64,000 nucleotides of DNA from Methylocystis sp. B8. GTDB lineage: Bacteria > Pseudomonadota > Alphaproteobacteria > Rhizobiales > Beijerinckiaceae. The stretch lies in contig NZ_VBTZ01000001.1 in the NCBI RefSeq assembly GCF_005771425.1, forward strand, positions 310,001 to 374,000, in the 5' to 3' direction. Position numbers and translations under genes: made by a program. The notes below the pieces were generated by a model. That model was given only the letters and a program-made list of their open reading frames with translations. It did not search any database and was not told the origin of the DNA. This document shows positions 32,542 through 43,526 of this stretch, in pieces. Position 1 is the stretch's first letter. The number at the start of each line of letters is the position of its first letter.

Positions 32542-35054
32542 GCGATCCGCGACGGCTGATAATTTGCTGCGCCATCGGCGCCATGCGTGAAATAGCGCTC
32601 GGCAATTTGGTCGGCGAGAGTCATCAAGCGCTGCTCGAACGCAAGAATTATTGCTGCATCCAAATGGCGCGCGTCCGCCGACTCGAGCTCGGCGCGTAGC
32701 CTGACGGAAAGTCGTCGCGGCGACTCCATGACTCCGTCGTTGCGCAGAACGGGCAGCGCCGCGAGATGTTCGTCGATGCGCATGGCCTGAAAGGCGACAG
32801 ATCGCGGATTGAACGGATCGAGCATCGCCATGTCGAGGACGGGCGCCAGCGCGGCGCCGGCGATGTAACGCGAACGATAAGTGATCTGTGAATCGAGGAG
32901 ATCGAGCAGCGCATCGAGCGTCTCGACAGTCGCCTCGTCGCTGGCCAGCTGTCGAGCGAAACGGCAAGTCCCGATGGCGCGTTCGATCCTTCGGCCAAGA
33001 TCGATAAAGCTCCAGCCGGCGACCCGGTTGAAATTTTCGTCAATCAGCCCGGACAGCGCCGCCAGCGTATGGAGCGAACGCTCAACGATTTCCAGAGCTT
33101 CGGGTTCCGTTATGGCGCGCGCGTCTGCGCGCATCAGACGCGTTTCGATGCGTCCGATAAGCTGCCAGGCATCGTGCGACAGGCGTTCACGCACGATCGA
33201 TGCCGCACGTTTTGCATTGCGCACGACCGACAGCGCTGAACCGTAATTGTCGGCGCCGGCCGCTGCCGCCCACGCGATCTGTGTCGGATTCATGTCCGCT
33301 ATGTCTTCCGGCGCGGCGCCCCAGGCGATCAGCAGTCGCGCAAGCCGTTCGATCGACTGGCGCCCTTGAAGATCGATGTGCTGGGGTTCGCCCAACCTTG
33401 CCCTCAGCGACCGCACGATGCGCAATGTCGCTTCGGCGCGCTCAAGATAGCGGCCCATCCAGAAAAGATTATCGGCGGCGCGGCTTGGCAAATTGCCGAG
33501 CGTGCGCACGATCGGCGGATCTTCGTCGGAGGGCAGCAGCGTCGACCATTCGATCGGACGGCTTGTCAGCACCCACACGTCGCTTGATTGCGCCCCCTCG
33601 TCCATGGACACGGCGCGCGCGTCGAGCCGGTGGGAGATGCGACAAAAGCCTCCAGGCATCACGGTCCATCCGTCAGCCGTCGCGGCGGCGAAAACGCGTA
33701 GCACGAAAGGTCTCGGCGCCAGGCGATCGTCGGTCCAGGCCGGAGTGGTGGAAAGATTGATCGGCTCCTGAGCGACATAGTCGACGCCGCGCTGATTTAT
33801 AGCGTCGATCACCCGCATGCGCTCTTCGCTCGTAAGCGCATGGCCAAGCGCCTCGCGACGTTCGCCAAATCCGGGAAGACGTTCGGTGAACGCGCCGCTG
33901 ATCGCAAATTCGCCTAATGCGTTGATAACCTGTCTGCGTTCGCCCTCCCGTCCGCACCACCAGCTTGTGACATTAGAAAGTTTGAGGCTCTCGCCGAGCA
34001 CGCGCTTTGACAGTTCCGGCATGAAGCTCATCAGCGCGCGCGACTCGATGACGCCCGCGCCGGGCATATTGGCGACGACAACAGCGCCCCGACGGATGGC
34101 TTCGAACATGCCCGCGACGCCGAGCCGCGACGAAGCATTTTGCTCCAGCGGATCGCACCAATCCGCGTCGACGCGACGCCAAATCGCATCGGCGCGCTTG
34201 AGGCCGGCGATGGTGCGCACATGGAGCTTGCCGTCGCTCGCGACGAGATCTTCGCCCTCAACCAGCGTAAAACCGAGATAACGGGCGAGATGCACCTGTT
34301 CGGAATAAGTTTCGCTCCAGGCGCCGGGCGTGAGCAGGCAGATCCGCGGGTCGACGCGCTCCGCTGCGCGGGACATGCTTGCGCGGAATTCTCGAAAGAA
34401 CGGCGCCAGGCGCTCGACATTTAGGTCTCGATAGAGACTTGGAAGCGCGTGCGACAGCACGAGCCGATTCTCCAACGCGTAGCCGGCGCCCGAAGGCGCC
34501 TGAGCGCGATCGCCGAGAACACGCCAATTGCCGTCTGGCCCTCGCCCCAGGTCGGCGGCGTAAAAGCGAAGCCAGCGTCCACCCGGCGGAGCGACACCAC
34601 ACATCGGTCGAATAAAATCTTGAGACCCAGCGACGGCTGCGGCGGGCAGCGCGTCCTCCGCGACAAGGCGCGCGTCGCCGTAAATGTCATGCAGGACGCG
34701 ATCGAGAAGTTCGGCGCGCTGCGCGACGCCTGCCGCGATGTCACGCCATTCGAACTCCGGGATCAGCAGCGGCAAACGGCCCAGCGGCCAGCTGCGCTCC
34801 TTGGTTTCGCCATGAACGCGATAGGAGATTCCCATGTCGTCGATGCGGCGGCCGGCTGCGGCGAAGCGCTGTTCCAGCCCCGCGTCGCCTAATGCCGCGA
34901 GCGATTCCAGGAACTGACGCCAATGCGCGCGCGGACGCCCGTCGCGGTCGAGCAACTCATCAGGCGCGTCGCGCTTCGGCGCATAATCGGCGATCCAGGC
35001 CGCGACGCGGCTTGACGCCTCGTCCCTTTCGATGTCGCGCTCAGCGGACAACAC
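32538..35054 (-). CDS. Circularly permuted ATP-grasp and alpha-E domain fusion
   Basis: This protein of 838 residues has two parts. Residues about 1-480 are a circularly permuted ATP-grasp ligase ([78 protein letters not shown]). Residues about 510-830 are the all-helical alpha-E domain ([40 protein letters not shown]). In many genomes these are two adjacent genes; here they are fused. The family is predicted to join an amino acid or peptide to a carboxylate with ATP. It starts with GTG, overlapping the upstream DUF2126 gene by 14 bases. Confidence 0.92.
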   Translation of the reverse strand: MLSAERDIERDEASSRVAAWIADYAPKRDAPDELLDRDGRPRAHWRQFLESLAALGDAGLEQRFAAAGRRIDDMGISYRVHGETKERSWPLGRLPLLIPEFEWRDIAAGVAQRAELLDRVLHDIYGDARLVAEDALPAAAVAGSQDFIRPMCGVAPPGGRWLRFYAADLGRGPDGNWRVLGDRAQAPSGAGYALENRLVLSHALPSLYRDLNVERLAPFFREFRASMSRAAERVDPRICLLTPGAWSETYSEQVHLARYLGFTLVEGEDLVASDGKLHVRTIAGLKRADAIWRRVDADWCDPLEQNASSRLGVAGMFEAIRRGAVVVANMPGAGVIESRALMSFMPELSKRVLGESLKLSNVTSWWCGREGERRQVINALGEFAISGAFTERLPGFGERREALGHALTSEERMRVIDAINQRGVDYVAQEPINLSTTPAWTDDRLAPRPFVLRVFAAATADGWTVMPGGFCRISHRLDARAVSMDEGAQSSDVWVLTSRPIEWSTLLPSDEDPPIVRTLGNLPSRAADNLFWMGRYLERAEATLRIVRSLRARLGEPQHIDLQGRQSIERLARLLIAWGAAPEDIADMNPTQIAWAAAAGADNYGSALSVVRNAKRAASIVRERLSHDAWQLIGRIETRLMRADARAITEPEALEIVERSLHTLAALSGLIDENFNRVAGWSFIDLGRRIERAIGTCRFARQLASDEATVETLDALLDLLDSQITYRSRYIAGAALAPVLDMAMLDPFNPRSVAFQAMRIDEHLAALPVLRNDGVMESPRRLSVRLRAELESADARHLDAAIILAFEQRLMTLADQIAERYFTHGADGAANYQPSRIA

Positions 35055-38000
35055 GCCTCCGAAGATCCAGTGTCAGCGGAAACTCATGGCTCGCCTCCTC
35101 GCGCGGCGGATCGACTGGTCCGGGCGTATGTCCATGATCCTGGAATCGCGCCAATCGCCGCGCTTCGGCTTCGTTACTGTTGACGGGGAAGGCGTCGTAA
35201 TTGCGGCCTCCGGGGTGCGTTGCATGATAGACGCAGCCGCCCAGAGAACGCCTGCTCCAGCAGTCGATAACGTCGAAGGTCAGCGGGGCGTCGACAGGAA
35301 GAGTCGGATGCAGTCCCGAAGGCGGCTGCCAGGCCTTGAAGCGCACGCCCGCCACCGCCTCGCCTGGGGCGCCAATGCTCGTCATCGGCACGCGATGTCC
35401 ATTACAGGTGATGACGTGTCGACCAGGAACGAGCCCGTTCGCCTTGATCTGCAACCGCTCAAGCGAAGAATCGACGTAGCGCACCGTGCCGCCGTTTCCG
35501 CCTTCCTCGCCCATCACATGCCAAGGTTCGAGCGCTCCGCGGACCTCCAGGTGAACGCCGCCATGTTCGACACTGCCAGCCAATGGGAAGCGGAACTCGC
35601 GCTGCGCCTCGAACCATTCCGGCTCGAAGGCGTAGCCCGCTCTATGCAAGTCGTCGACAACGCCAAGGAAATCCTGCCACACGAAGTGCGGCAACATGAA
35701 TTTATCATGCAGCGCCGTTCCCCAGCGCACCAGATCACCGTGCTGTGGCTCCCGCCAGAACCAGGCGACGAGCGCACGAAGCAACAGTTGCTGCGCGAGA
35801 CTCATGCGGGCGTCGGGGGGCATTTCGAACGCGCGAAATTCCACCAGTCCGAGACGCCCCGTCGGTCCCTCGGGCGAATAAAGCTTGTCGATACAGATTT
35901 CCGCGCGATGAGTATTGCCGGCGACATCCACCAGCAGATTGCGAAACAGCCGATCGACGAGCCACGGCGGGACATAGCCTTCGCCGGGCGACGGCGTCTG
36001 AGCTAGGGCGATCTCCAACTCGTAAAGCGAGTCGTGTCGCGCTTCGTCGACTCGCGGCGATTGGCTGGTCGGTCCGATGAACAGCCCGGAGAATAGATAG
36101 GACAGCGACGGATGGCGCTGCCAATAGAGCACGAGACTCTTCAGCAGGTCAGGGCGGCGCAGAAAGGGCGAGTCGGCGGGCGTTTCGCCCCCAAGCACCA
36201 CATGATTGCCGCCGCCGGAACCAATCTGTCGTCCGTCGACCATGAATTTGGCGGTCGTCAACCGCGCCTGCCGCGCTTCCTCATAGAGCGCGGTCGTGGT
36301 TTCGACGGCCTGCCCCCATGTCGCGGCCGGGTGAATATTGACCTCGATGACGCCCGGATCTGGCGTCACCTTAATCACTTCGAGACGCGGATCGTTCGGC
36401 GGCGGATATCCTTCGATGTGGAGCGGCGCCCCCGTGGCTTTGGCGCTTTCCTCCACGGCCTCAAGCAATTCGAGGTAATCTTCGAGCGTCGCTACGGGAG
36501 GCATAAATACGCAGAGATGGCCGTCGCGCGGTTCGATGGTGAAGGCGGTCCGCACAGCGCCTTCAACAATGGACTGTTCATGAACATCTTGACGCGCGTG
36601 GCCGCCCCCGACCTGCCCCGCCTGAATGCGTCGAAAATGTCCAGGCTCCGGTAAGGGATCTCGCGGAACGAAGGGGTCCTGCGGAAGGACGTGGGGATAT
36701 TCGTCTTCCGACAGCTTGGGCAAAGACGTTACGGGAAGCCGCAGTCCGATTGGCGAATCGCCCGGCGCCAAGAACAGTTTTCCGCGACGAAGCGTCCATT
36801 TTTCTGAGGTCCAGCGCGACTGGGAGTCGGCGCGCGCATTCCAGCGCTGGATCGGCAGGACGAAGCCGGTGGGTTTGCTCAGACCGCGCTCGAAAACCCG
36901 CATCATGCGCGAGCGTTCCTCCGCATCGTCGATCTTGGGATCGGACGGATCGACGTTGATCGGAAGGGCGCTCTCCTTCACCATCCAATGCGCGGGATCT
37001 TCATAGGCAGGCACCGCATGGTCGGCGCCGACGCCGAGTCGCTCTGCGAGATCGTGCACAAAGACTTCCGCGTCCGCCGTGGTCGCGCCCTTCGGCTTCG
37101 TGATATCAGCGACGAACTGCGGCTCGGACCAAATTGGCTTGCCGTCGCGCCGCCAATAAAGACCAAAGGCCCAGCGCGGCAGGCTTTCGCCGGGATACCA
37201 TTTGCCCTGGCCGTAATGCAGAAAGCCGTTTGGCGCGAAGCGTTCGCGCAGCCTACGAATGAGATCGTCGGCCCGCTCGCGCTTGCTTGGGCCGGTCGCT
37301 ACGGTATTCCATTCGGCGGACTCGAAATCGTCAATCGAGACGAACGTCGGCTCGCCGCCCATGGTAAGGCGAATGTCCAGCGCTTCAAGGTCGGCGTCTA
37401 CTTTTTCTCCGAGCGCGTCGAGTCGGCGCCATGCTTCATCGGAAAAAGGCGCGGTGATGCGCGGCGCTTCATTGATGCGATCGACGCGCATCTCGAAACC
37501 GAATTCAACTTGAGCTGGCTCTACGAAGCCCGATATAGGCGCCGCGGAGCGGTAATGCGGCGCGCCGCATAGCGGCAAATGGCCTTCCCCGCAAAAAAGG
37601 CCCGAGGTCGCGTCGAGACCGACCCAGCCGGCGCCGGGCAGGAAAACTTCCGTCCAGGCGTGCAGATCGGTGAAGTCGTGATCGGTTCCTTTCGGGCCTT
37701 CGATGGGATCGGTGTCGGCCTTCAGCTGAATGAGATAGCCCGAGACGAAACGCGCCGCGAGACCAAGCCTGCGCAAGATCTGCACGAGGAGCCAAGCGGA
37801 ATCGCGGCACGAGCCTGACCCAAGCGCGAGAGTCTCTTCCGGCGCTTGCACGCCAGGCTCCATTCGGATGACGTAACGAATATCGCGGTGCAGACGAGCA
37901 TTAAGCTCGACGAGAAAATTGATGGTTCGCGTCTTTTCCCGTGGGAGACTCTGGACGAAGGCATTCGTCAGGGGTCCGACGTCCTCGGGTTCGAGATAGG

Positions 38001-38346
38001 CGGCAAGCTCTGTTTTCTGTTCTTCAGGATAAGCGAAGGGAAAGTCTTCAGCATAAGGCTCAATAAAAAAATCGAAGGGATTGTAGACGGCAAGCTCCGC
38101 CAGTAGATCGACCTCGATTTTGAATTCGCTCGCTTTCTCCGGGAACACGAGACGCGCCAGCCAATTGCCGTTCGGGTCCTGCTGCCAGTTTATGAAGTAG
38201 TCCGAAGGCGCGATCTTGAGCGAGTAGCTCGACACCTTCGTGCGACAATGCGGCGCCGGGCGCAGGCGAATGATCTGCGGACCCAGCGAGACAGGCCGGT
38301 CATATTTGTAGTGCGTGATGTGATGGAGGGCGATCTGGATCGACAC
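35041..38346 (-). CDS. Large transglutaminase-family protein with DUF2126
   Basis: This 1101-residue protein starts with a transglutaminase N-terminal domain ([20 protein letters not shown]) and a transglutaminase core (catalytic Cys in [20 protein letters not shown], His in [12 protein letters not shown], Asp in [10 protein letters not shown]). The rest is DUF2126 (about 320-1095), with glutamine-synthetase-like features such as [22 protein letters not shown] and [10 protein letters not shown]. It is the first gene of the minus-strand set and lies divergent from the zinc peptidase gene. It is cytoplasmic by lack of a signal. The reaction is unproven. Confidence 0.93.
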   Translation of the reverse strand: MSIQIALHHITHYKYDRPVSLGPQIIRLRPAPHCRTKVSSYSLKIAPSDYFINWQQDPNGNWLARLVFPEKASEFKIEVDLLAELAVYNPFDFFIEPYAEDFPFAYPEEQKTELAAYLEPEDVGPLTNAFVQSLPREKTRTINFLVELNARLHRDIRYVIRMEPGVQAPEETLALGSGSCRDSAWLLVQILRRLGLAARFVSGYLIQLKADTDPIEGPKGTDHDFTDLHAWTEVFLPGAGWVGLDATSGLFCGEGHLPLCGAPHYRSAAPISGFVEPAQVEFGFEMRVDRINEAPRITAPFSDEAWRRLDALGEKVDADLEALDIRLTMGGEPTFVSIDDFESAEWNTVATGPSKRERADDLIRRLRERFAPNGFLHYGQGKWYPGESLPRWAFGLYWRRDGKPIWSEPQFVADITKPKGATTADAEVFVHDLAERLGVGADHAVPAYEDPAHWMVKESALPINVDPSDPKIDDAEERSRMMRVFERGLSKPTGFVLPIQRWNARADSQSRWTSEKWTLRRGKLFLAPGDSPIGLRLPVTSLPKLSEDEYPHVLPQDPFVPRDPLPEPGHFRRIQAGQVGGGHARQDVHEQSIVEGAVRTAFTIEPRDGHLCVFMPPVATLEDYLELLEAVEESAKATGAPLHIEGYPPPNDPRLEVIKVTPDPGVIEVNIHPAATWGQAVETTTALYEEARQARLTTAKFMVDGRQIGSGGGNHVVLGGETPADSPFLRRPDLLKSLVLYWQRHPSLSYLFSGLFIGPTSQSPRVDEARHDSLYELEIALAQTPSPGEGYVPPWLVDRLFRNLLVDVAGNTHRAEICIDKLYSPEGPTGRLGLVEFRAFEMPPDARMSLAQQLLLRALVAWFWREPQHGDLVRWGTALHDKFMLPHFVWQDFLGVVDDLHRAGYAFEPEWFEAQREFRFPLAGSVEHGGVHLEVRGALEPWHVMGEEGGNGGTVRYVDSSLERLQIKANGLVPGRHVITCNGHRVPMTSIGAPGEAVAGVRFKAWQPPSGLHPTLPVDAPLTFDVIDCWSRRSLGGCVYHATHPGGRNYDAFPVNSNEAEARRLARFQDHGHTPGPVDPPREEASHEFPLTLDLRRRVVR

Positions 38347-38634
38347 GTTATTTAGGGTCTCATCGCAGCGCCATCCGCTTTCGAACTGGCGCGAAGCCGC
38401 TATCGAAGTTTAGCGGCGCTGGGCCGCGAAGTGTCAATCTGAAAGGCCAAGAAATTCGCGGCTTTGTTCGAAAATCCGGCAAAAAGCCTAGCCTCTGAGT
38501 GCGACCTGCGCAATCAGCCGGCGCCGAATGATGTCCCGGAGGAAGGACTTTATGTCCGATTCAACCAGTTTGAGCCCGGAACATTAGGTCTGCCGCACAG
38601 TTATGGCCGCAAGCCGTCGGGGGAAAGATCTCCA

Positions 38635-39756
38635 ATGAAAGCCTTTCGATGCCAAGCTTGCCGCCAGAGCATACTTTTCGAGAACACCAGATGCGAAAGT
38701 TGCGGGCACAAGCTCGGCTACCTCCCGTGTCTCGGCGAAATGACCGCCGTCGAACCGGTCGGCGACGGTTGGGCCGCGCTGGCTGACGGAACTCGCGAAT
38801 ACCGGTTCTGCAAGAATTGGGAGCTGCATGGATGCAATTGGATGGTCGAGAAAGGAGGTCCCTCGGAATACTGTCTCGCCTGTCAACACAATCGGACTGT
38901 GCCCGACTTATCAGACGATAAGCGCCATGCCGCTTGGCAGAAAATCGAAACCGCCAAGCGGCGGCTGTTTTACAGTCTCACCCGACTAAATCTTCCTGCG
39001 CCGAACGTTTCCGATAACGACGGCGAGCCGCTTATCTTCGATTTTCTTGCGGAGGAGCTTTCTAAAAAGCCGGTTCTGACAGGCCATAGCTCGGGTTTGA
39101 TAACGATCGCCTTGAAGGAAGCGGATGATCCAGAGCGAGAGAAAATGCGTGATGAAATGGGCGAGCCCTATCGCACCTTGCTCGGTCATTTCAGACATGA
39201 GATCGGCCATTATTATTGGGAGCGCATCGTGTCGAACTCACGTCACCTCGCGTCCTTTCGTGAGCTTTTTGGAGACGAGCGAGACGACTATTCCACCTCC
39301 CTGAAAAAACATTATGAAGAGGGGCCTTCGGCCGACTGGCGACGGAACCATATCAGCGCATACGCCTCATGCCACCCATGGGAAGATTTCGCGGAGACCT
39401 TTGCGCATTACCTCCATATCGTCGATACGCTCGAAACGGGCCGCAGCGCGGGGCTCGTGGTACGACGGAACGATGGCTCTCCTGCACGGGTCGATTTTGA
39501 TCCGTACAGCTGTCCCGACATCAGCGAGATGATCGATAACTGGCTCGATATTTCATTCGCGCTGAACAACATCAACCGATCGATGGGTCAGCCGGATATC
39601 TATCCCTTCGTGATCTCGCCAGTCGTCAAGGAGAAGCTGGGCTTTGTCCAAGGCCTCTTAAAGGATCATGCACAGCGCCCGTGTGCTGCGAGCGGCGTTT
39701 CAAGGCAGGGATTGCTCGCCATGGAGCATTGTGGCGGGCAAGTTCCCAACCAATAA
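38635..39756 (+). CDS. Zinc-binding metallopeptidase family protein
   Basis: This 373-residue soluble protein has an N-terminal zinc ribbon (FRCQACRQSILFENTRCESC, about 3-22), then a second cysteine group (CKNWELHGCNW, CLACQ). The catalytic HEIGH of a zincin lies in LLGHFRHEIGHYYWERI, followed by a downstream acidic/His segment (CHPWEDFAETFAHYLHIVDT) that gives the third metal ligand. ATG at 38635 is chosen because a GGGGAAAG lies upstream and the zinc ribbon starts immediately. It is divergent from the DUF2126 gene, and this pairing with the ATP-grasp/transglutaminase set recurs in proteobacteria, suggesting a shared pathway. Confidence 0.87.
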   Translation: MKAFRCQACRQSILFENTRCESCGHKLGYLPCLGEMTAVEPVGDGWAALADGTREYRFCKNWELHGCNWMVEKGGPSEYCLACQHNRTVPDLSDDKRHAAWQKIETAKRRLFYSLTRLNLPAPNVSDNDGEPLIFDFLAEELSKKPVLTGHSSGLITIALKEADDPEREKMRDEMGEPYRTLLGHFRHEIGHYYWERIVSNSRHLASFRELFGDERDDYSTSLKKHYEEGPSADWRRNHISAYASCHPWEDFAETFAHYLHIVDTLETGRSAGLVVRRNDGSPARVDFDPYSCPDISEMIDNWLDISFALNNINRSMGQPDIYPFVISPVVKEKLGFVQGLLKDHAQRPCAASGVSRQGLLAMEHCGGQVPNQ

Positions 39757-39987
39757 CCAGCCCAATCCTCCTCTCAAAGCCGCCATCGGCTTCGAACCTG
39801 GCCCTGTAGGCTCGACAAGCGCCGCCGATGAGACGATTGCCGCTCAACTCTCCAAACCGGTATAAGGGTTCGCTGGGTTCCCCGTTCCCCAGAGTGAATC
39901 AAAAAACGGTCCGCTGTCCAAGCGCATGAAACGGCGACTTTGGATAGCGGTATCTAAGGGGCGCCGGACGTCTTTCCGGAGAATTGA

Positions 39988-41115
39988 ATGATCGTTTCGT
40001 CGGCTTCAGACTACCGAAAGGCCGCGCAGCGCAGGCTGCCTCGCTTCCTCTTTGATTATATTGATGGCGGAGCGAACGCCGAGGATACGTTAAAGGCCAA
40101 TGTCGCCGATTTGAGAGCCGTCAACCTCAGACAGCGGGTGTTGAAGAATGCCGCGGATCTCAGTCTCGCGACGGAGTGGTTTGGTCAGTCTTCCAAGCTT
40201 CCTGTGATCTTGGCGCCTGTCGGGTTGAGCGGAATGTTTGCCCGTCGCGGCGAGGTTCAGGTCGCCAACGCTGCTGAAAAAAAGGGTGTTCCCTATGTGT
40301 TGTCGACGCTGTCTATTTGCCCGCTTGAAGAAGTTGCGTCGCACTGTTCGTCGCTCTGGTTCCAGCTTTATGTGCTCAAGGACCGCAGGTTCATGCAATC
40401 TATGTTGGAGCGCGCTCAGCACGCAGGCGTAAAAAATCTTGTATTCACGGTTGACCTGCCTGTGCACGGATCGCGCTACCGCGACGCCCCTTCGGGTCTG
40501 TCCGGACCATACGCCGCGCAGCGGCGCATGCTTCAGGTCATCAGTAAACCCGCATGGGCCTTCGACGTTGGAATTAGAGGTCGTCCGCACGATCTCGGCA
40601 ATATCTCGCAATATCTCGGCAAGGCGACCGGTCTGCAGGACTATGTCGGCTGGCTTGGACAAAACATTGATCCATCGATCAGCTGGTCGGACTTGGAATG
40701 GATCCGCGATTTTTGGAAGGGTCCTCTGATTCTTAAAGGCATATTGGATCCCGAGGATGCTCGAGACGCGGTGCGGTTCGGAGCGAATGGAATCGTCGTT
40801 TCGAACCACGGCGGACGTCAGCTGGACGGCGCGCTGTCGACGGTCAAAGCCCTCCCGCCGATCGCCGATGCGGTCGGAAACGACCTCGAGGTTTTCGTCG
40901 ATTCAGGCGTTCGCTCCGGACTGGACGTTATCCGCATGCTGGCGCTTGGCGCAAAAGGCGTCCTGCTCGGGCGGACCGCCGCTTATGCTTTGGCTGCGGC
41001 CGGCCAGGCGGGCGTTGAGAATATGCTCGAGATCTTCGCCAAGGAAATGCGAGTGGCAATGATTTTGACCGGGGTCACTTCGATCGCTCAAATTGACCGG
41101 CGAATTCTTGCTTGA
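39988..41115 (+). CDS. lldD: L-lactate dehydrogenase / alpha-hydroxyacid oxidase (FMN)
   Basis: This FMN-dependent enzyme of the TIM-barrel family oxidises L-lactate or a related 2-hydroxyacid and passes electrons to the quinone pool or oxygen. The 375 residues include [60 protein letters not shown], and the active-site motif [12 protein letters not shown] with the catalytic His. [21 protein letters not shown] binds FMN phosphate. GGAG lies 8 bases before the ATG. It stands alone with its own terminator. Other hydroxyacids (glycolate, mandelate) are possible substrates. Confidence 0.9.
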   Translation: MIVSSASDYRKAAQRRLPRFLFDYIDGGANAEDTLKANVADLRAVNLRQRVLKNAADLSLATEWFGQSSKLPVILAPVGLSGMFARRGEVQVANAAEKKGVPYVLSTLSICPLEEVASHCSSLWFQLYVLKDRRFMQSMLERAQHAGVKNLVFTVDLPVHGSRYRDAPSGLSGPYAAQRRMLQVISKPAWAFDVGIRGRPHDLGNISQYLGKATGLQDYVGWLGQNIDPSISWSDLEWIRDFWKGPLILKGILDPEDARDAVRFGANGIVVSNHGGRQLDGALSTVKALPPIADAVGNDLEVFVDSGVRSGLDVIRMLALGAKGVLLGRTAAYALAAAGQAGVENMLEIFAKEMRVAMILTGVTSIAQIDRRILA

Positions 41116-41149
41116 TCTTCTGAGCCATGCATCGGCCCAGAAGATTTTT
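41115..41149 (+). terminator. Rho-independent terminator after lldD
   Basis: ATCTTCTG (41115-41122) and CAGAAGAT (41138-41145) form a perfect 8-bp stem, with inner GCC/GGC pairs, and a run of T at 41145-41149. It begins at the last base of the lldD stop codon. Confidence 0.75.
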
Positions 41150-41196
41150 GCGTTGAATGTGCGCTTCCTGACTCGATAAGGCTCAGGGCCTTAGCT

Positions 41197-41919
41197 TCAC
41201 GCAAAAAGATCCACCCGGCCATTGGCAAGGCGATAAATTCCGCTCACGACTTTGAGGCGCTTTTCGTTGAACGCTGCGCTCAGTAAAGGCGTCGCGGTCT
41301 CGAGCGTTTTCGCGCAAAGCCGAGCATTCTCCATCGTCGCGTTCTCTAATAGATCGCCCGGACGGCCTGCGACTGCATTTACCGCCGGCGCCAGAGCGGC
41401 GACAAGCGACGGAAGGTGGCCAGGTAAAGTCGTATGATCCTGTATCGAAGAAATCGCGGATTTTACAGCGCCGCAGGCTTCGTGACAGAGCACCAGAATG
41501 AGGGGAGTCTTCAGCACTTCCACGGCATATTCCATGCTCGCGACATTGTCCGGGTTCACGATATTGCCGGCGACACGCACGACGAACAGATCTCCGCGCG
41601 AACTGTCGAAGGCGTATTCCGGCGCAATCCGTGAATCCGAACAGCTGAGAATGGCGGCGTAGGGATTCTGCCCGCCGATGAGCGCCTCGCGTTCGGCGGC
41701 GAAGTCGTGGCGTCTGGCGACGCCTTGCTGATATCGTTTATTGCCCTCCATCAGGCGCGCCAACGCGTCGTCAGGAGTCATGACGTTCTCAGGCTTCGGC
41801 GGCGCGCTCGTCTGCTTGGTTTGCTTAGCTTTGGATCGTAGGTCCTTCGCGTTCGCCTGTGCGACTGCGGTCAGCATTCCCGCGGCGGCCGCGCCGAAAA
41901 CGAAGGCTCTGCGACGCAT
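41197..41919 (-). CDS. Exported beta-class carbonic anhydrase (Tat signal)
   Basis: This enzyme interconverts CO2 and bicarbonate at a zinc site. The 240-residue protein starts with a twin-arginine signal (MRRRAFVFGAAAAGMLTAVA, cleavage near AQANA). A lysine/threonine-rich linker and the beta-CA domain follow, with zinc ligands Cys in SCSDSRIAPE and His-x-x-Cys in LCHEACGAV. The Tat motif points to export of the folded, zinc-loaded enzyme to the periplasm, which is less common than the cytoplasmic form. The frame extends 15 codons upstream, but the ATG at 41919 puts the RR at the right place. Confidence 0.9.
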   Translation of the reverse strand: MRRRAFVFGAAAAGMLTAVAQANAKDLRSKAKQTKQTSAPPKPENVMTPDDALARLMEGNKRYQQGVARRHDFAAEREALIGGQNPYAAILSCSDSRIAPEYAFDSSRGDLFVVRVAGNIVNPDNVASMEYAVEVLKTPLILVLCHEACGAVKSAISSIQDHTTLPGHLPSLVAALAPAVNAVAGRPGDLLENATMENARLCAKTLETATPLLSAAFNEKRLKVVSGIYRLANGRVDLFA

Positions 41920-42246
41920 GTTGTTTCCATGAACAATATCAGCAAAGCCACAAACGTTACACATGGCGCGATCCTCCGGGGCAGAGACAACACTCCGCTA
42001 TTTGTGGTGCAAACATAACACGCACAGTCGCCAGCCACATAGCAGGAGAGTGTCTTCTCCTCTCGCTCAAACTCTGCCAGGGATCGGGAGCGCGCCGATT
42101 GGAAGCGTCTTAACGAGTCGAGCCGACGCTATGCATTTAATTTACCATACAATTTACAAATCGTCGTCGCGCAGCGTTGGCCCACATTATGGCCGCAACA
42201 TAAGTCGACGCTCCATCGTCCGCTATTTGACGAGTGGAGGTGCAAC
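41920..42246. other. Intergenic region between carbonic anhydrase and nepR
   Basis: This 327-bp divergent gap contains AT-rich sequence at 42125-42160 that may hold the nepR promoter. I looked for an EcfG-type promoter (GGAAC, 16-17 bases, CGTT) and did not find a good one. There is no supported gene here; open frames lack family features. Confidence 0.55.
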
Positions 42247-42480
42247 ATGCGTCGGCTCCGCTTGTATCGCCAAGAGGTCGGCGATCAATTCGGCGAATTG
42301 TTACGACAAACGTACGATGATGTCCTTCAAGAGCCGCTTCCGGGCCGTTTGCTCGATCTCTTGGAGAGGCTGGAAAGGGACGCGACGTCGCTTTTACAAG
42401 AAGCGCGGCCGTCCAAAATTGGCGAGGCCGCTCGAGAACCGCTAATGTCCTTGGCGCGCCGACGTTCAGCTGTCGACTGA
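42247..42480 (+). CDS. nepR: NepR-type anti-sigma factor (general stress response)
   Basis: NepR binds and inhibits the alphaproteobacterial stress sigma factor EcfG until phosphorylated PhyR takes it away. The 77-residue protein has the core FGELLRQTYDDVLQEPLPGR followed by LLDLLERLE. This corresponds to the NepR helix alpha1, the EP(I/V/L)P turn and helix alpha2. Flanks are basic and look disordered, as in known NepR. GAGG lies 9 bases before the ATG. The usual neighbours phyR and ecfG are absent, so this is an orphan or second copy. Confidence 0.82.
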   Translation: MRRLRLYRQEVGDQFGELLRQTYDDVLQEPLPGRLLDLLERLERDATSLLQEARPSKIGEAAREPLMSLARRRSAVD

Positions 42481-42528
42481 GGTCAGGTTAGGCAGATGGC
42501 GGGGCCGCGTACCCGAAAAATGGCTAAC

Positions 42529-43497
42529 CTATCCCCGAACTGAACGCGGGATGCCGATACTTCCCATCGGACATTCGAGTGCGGCGCGGTCCCATCCGGC
42601 GGCGTTCGCGGCAGCGTCATATGTGCTCTGCAAGAAGTTCAGTAGCGTAGCATCGGGATGCTCGGCGCTCCGCACAACATCATATGGCAGGATAAATTCC
42701 TTGAGATCCTGGCTAAAAAAAGCGCCGTCAGGTTTGACCAGCGCGTGATCAAATCCGGGCGGCGCCGGATAAGCATAGGAATAGAAAGCCGGGAAATCGA
42801 CGGAGCCGCTTCCAGGCCAAAAGCCCGCGCTGCTCACCTCATGCGAGTACGCTTCGCGCACAACAGCGTCGGAGAGGTTGGGAACGCCACCCGGATGGAG
42901 CGGCGCACGGCGACCGGAAAATCTTGTCACCGCCAAATCAAAGCTGCCCCAAAAGAAGTGTACCGGGCTCGCTTTGCCAATGAAGCCCGTGCGAAAGAAT
43001 TTGAACACGCGGTCGGCTTGCATAAGCAATCTGAAAAACCGGTTCGCATAATCAGGATCGTAGGCGGCATGGATCTGGTCCTTCGTGAAGGGAATCGCGT
43101 CAGGGATTTCATTGGGACGCTCATTGATGCGAACAAAAATGTTCAACTCCTCGAGCATTGTCAGAAGATGCGCATAAAAATCAGCGACGGACTGAGCTCG
43201 AAGCTGCATTTGCCGTTGTTTGCCATCGCTGCTCGTAATGCGCAGCACATGGTCAATGAAATTGAAATCAACCTGAAAGGTCCTTGATTCATAGGCTATT
43301 GGCGATGTGGTGAGGCCACGCGCCGTAACGTACATTGTGACGTGCCAGGAGTGGTTTAGCCAGGGCGTAAGCGACAATCGAATCTTGCCGACGATCTGAG
43401 TCCATAAATGCAGAGTCGTATAGGTTTCCCGCCAGGCGTCATATGGCAGTGCGGGCCAAGCGTTTCGATCTGCTTCACTCACGTTCGTCGTGACCAT
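42529..43497 (-). CDS. DUF5996 family protein
   Basis: This 322-residue soluble protein starts WPALPYDAWRETYTTLHLWTQ, followed by HSWHVTMYVTARGLTTSPI, the conserved core of DUF5996. Later come FFWGSFDLAVTRFSGR and SHEVSSAGFWPGSG, with histidines and acidic residues that could bind a metal or small ligand. No enzymatic role is known to me. It lies 29 bases after egtD on the same strand and is probably cotranscribed with the ergothioneine genes. Confidence 0.82.
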   Translation of the reverse strand: MVTTNVSEADRNAWPALPYDAWRETYTTLHLWTQIVGKIRLSLTPWLNHSWHVTMYVTARGLTTSPIAYESRTFQVDFNFIDHVLRITSSDGKQRQMQLRAQSVADFYAHLLTMLEELNIFVRINERPNEIPDAIPFTKDQIHAAYDPDYANRFFRLLMQADRVFKFFRTGFIGKASPVHFFWGSFDLAVTRFSGRRAPLHPGGVPNLSDAVVREAYSHEVSSAGFWPGSGSVDFPAFYSYAYPAPPGFDHALVKPDGAFFSQDLKEFILPYDVVRSAEHPDATLLNFLQSTYDAAANAAGWDRAALECPMGSIGIPRSVRG

Positions 43498-43526
43498 TTC
43501 AGCTCTTCACGTCGTCCGGTCTCCGT

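Noticed and set aside
42100-42246. EcfG-dependent promoter before nepR
   Set aside because: A CGTT is present, but no GGAAC at 16-17 bases upstream; GGAAG near 42100 is not followed by a matching -10.
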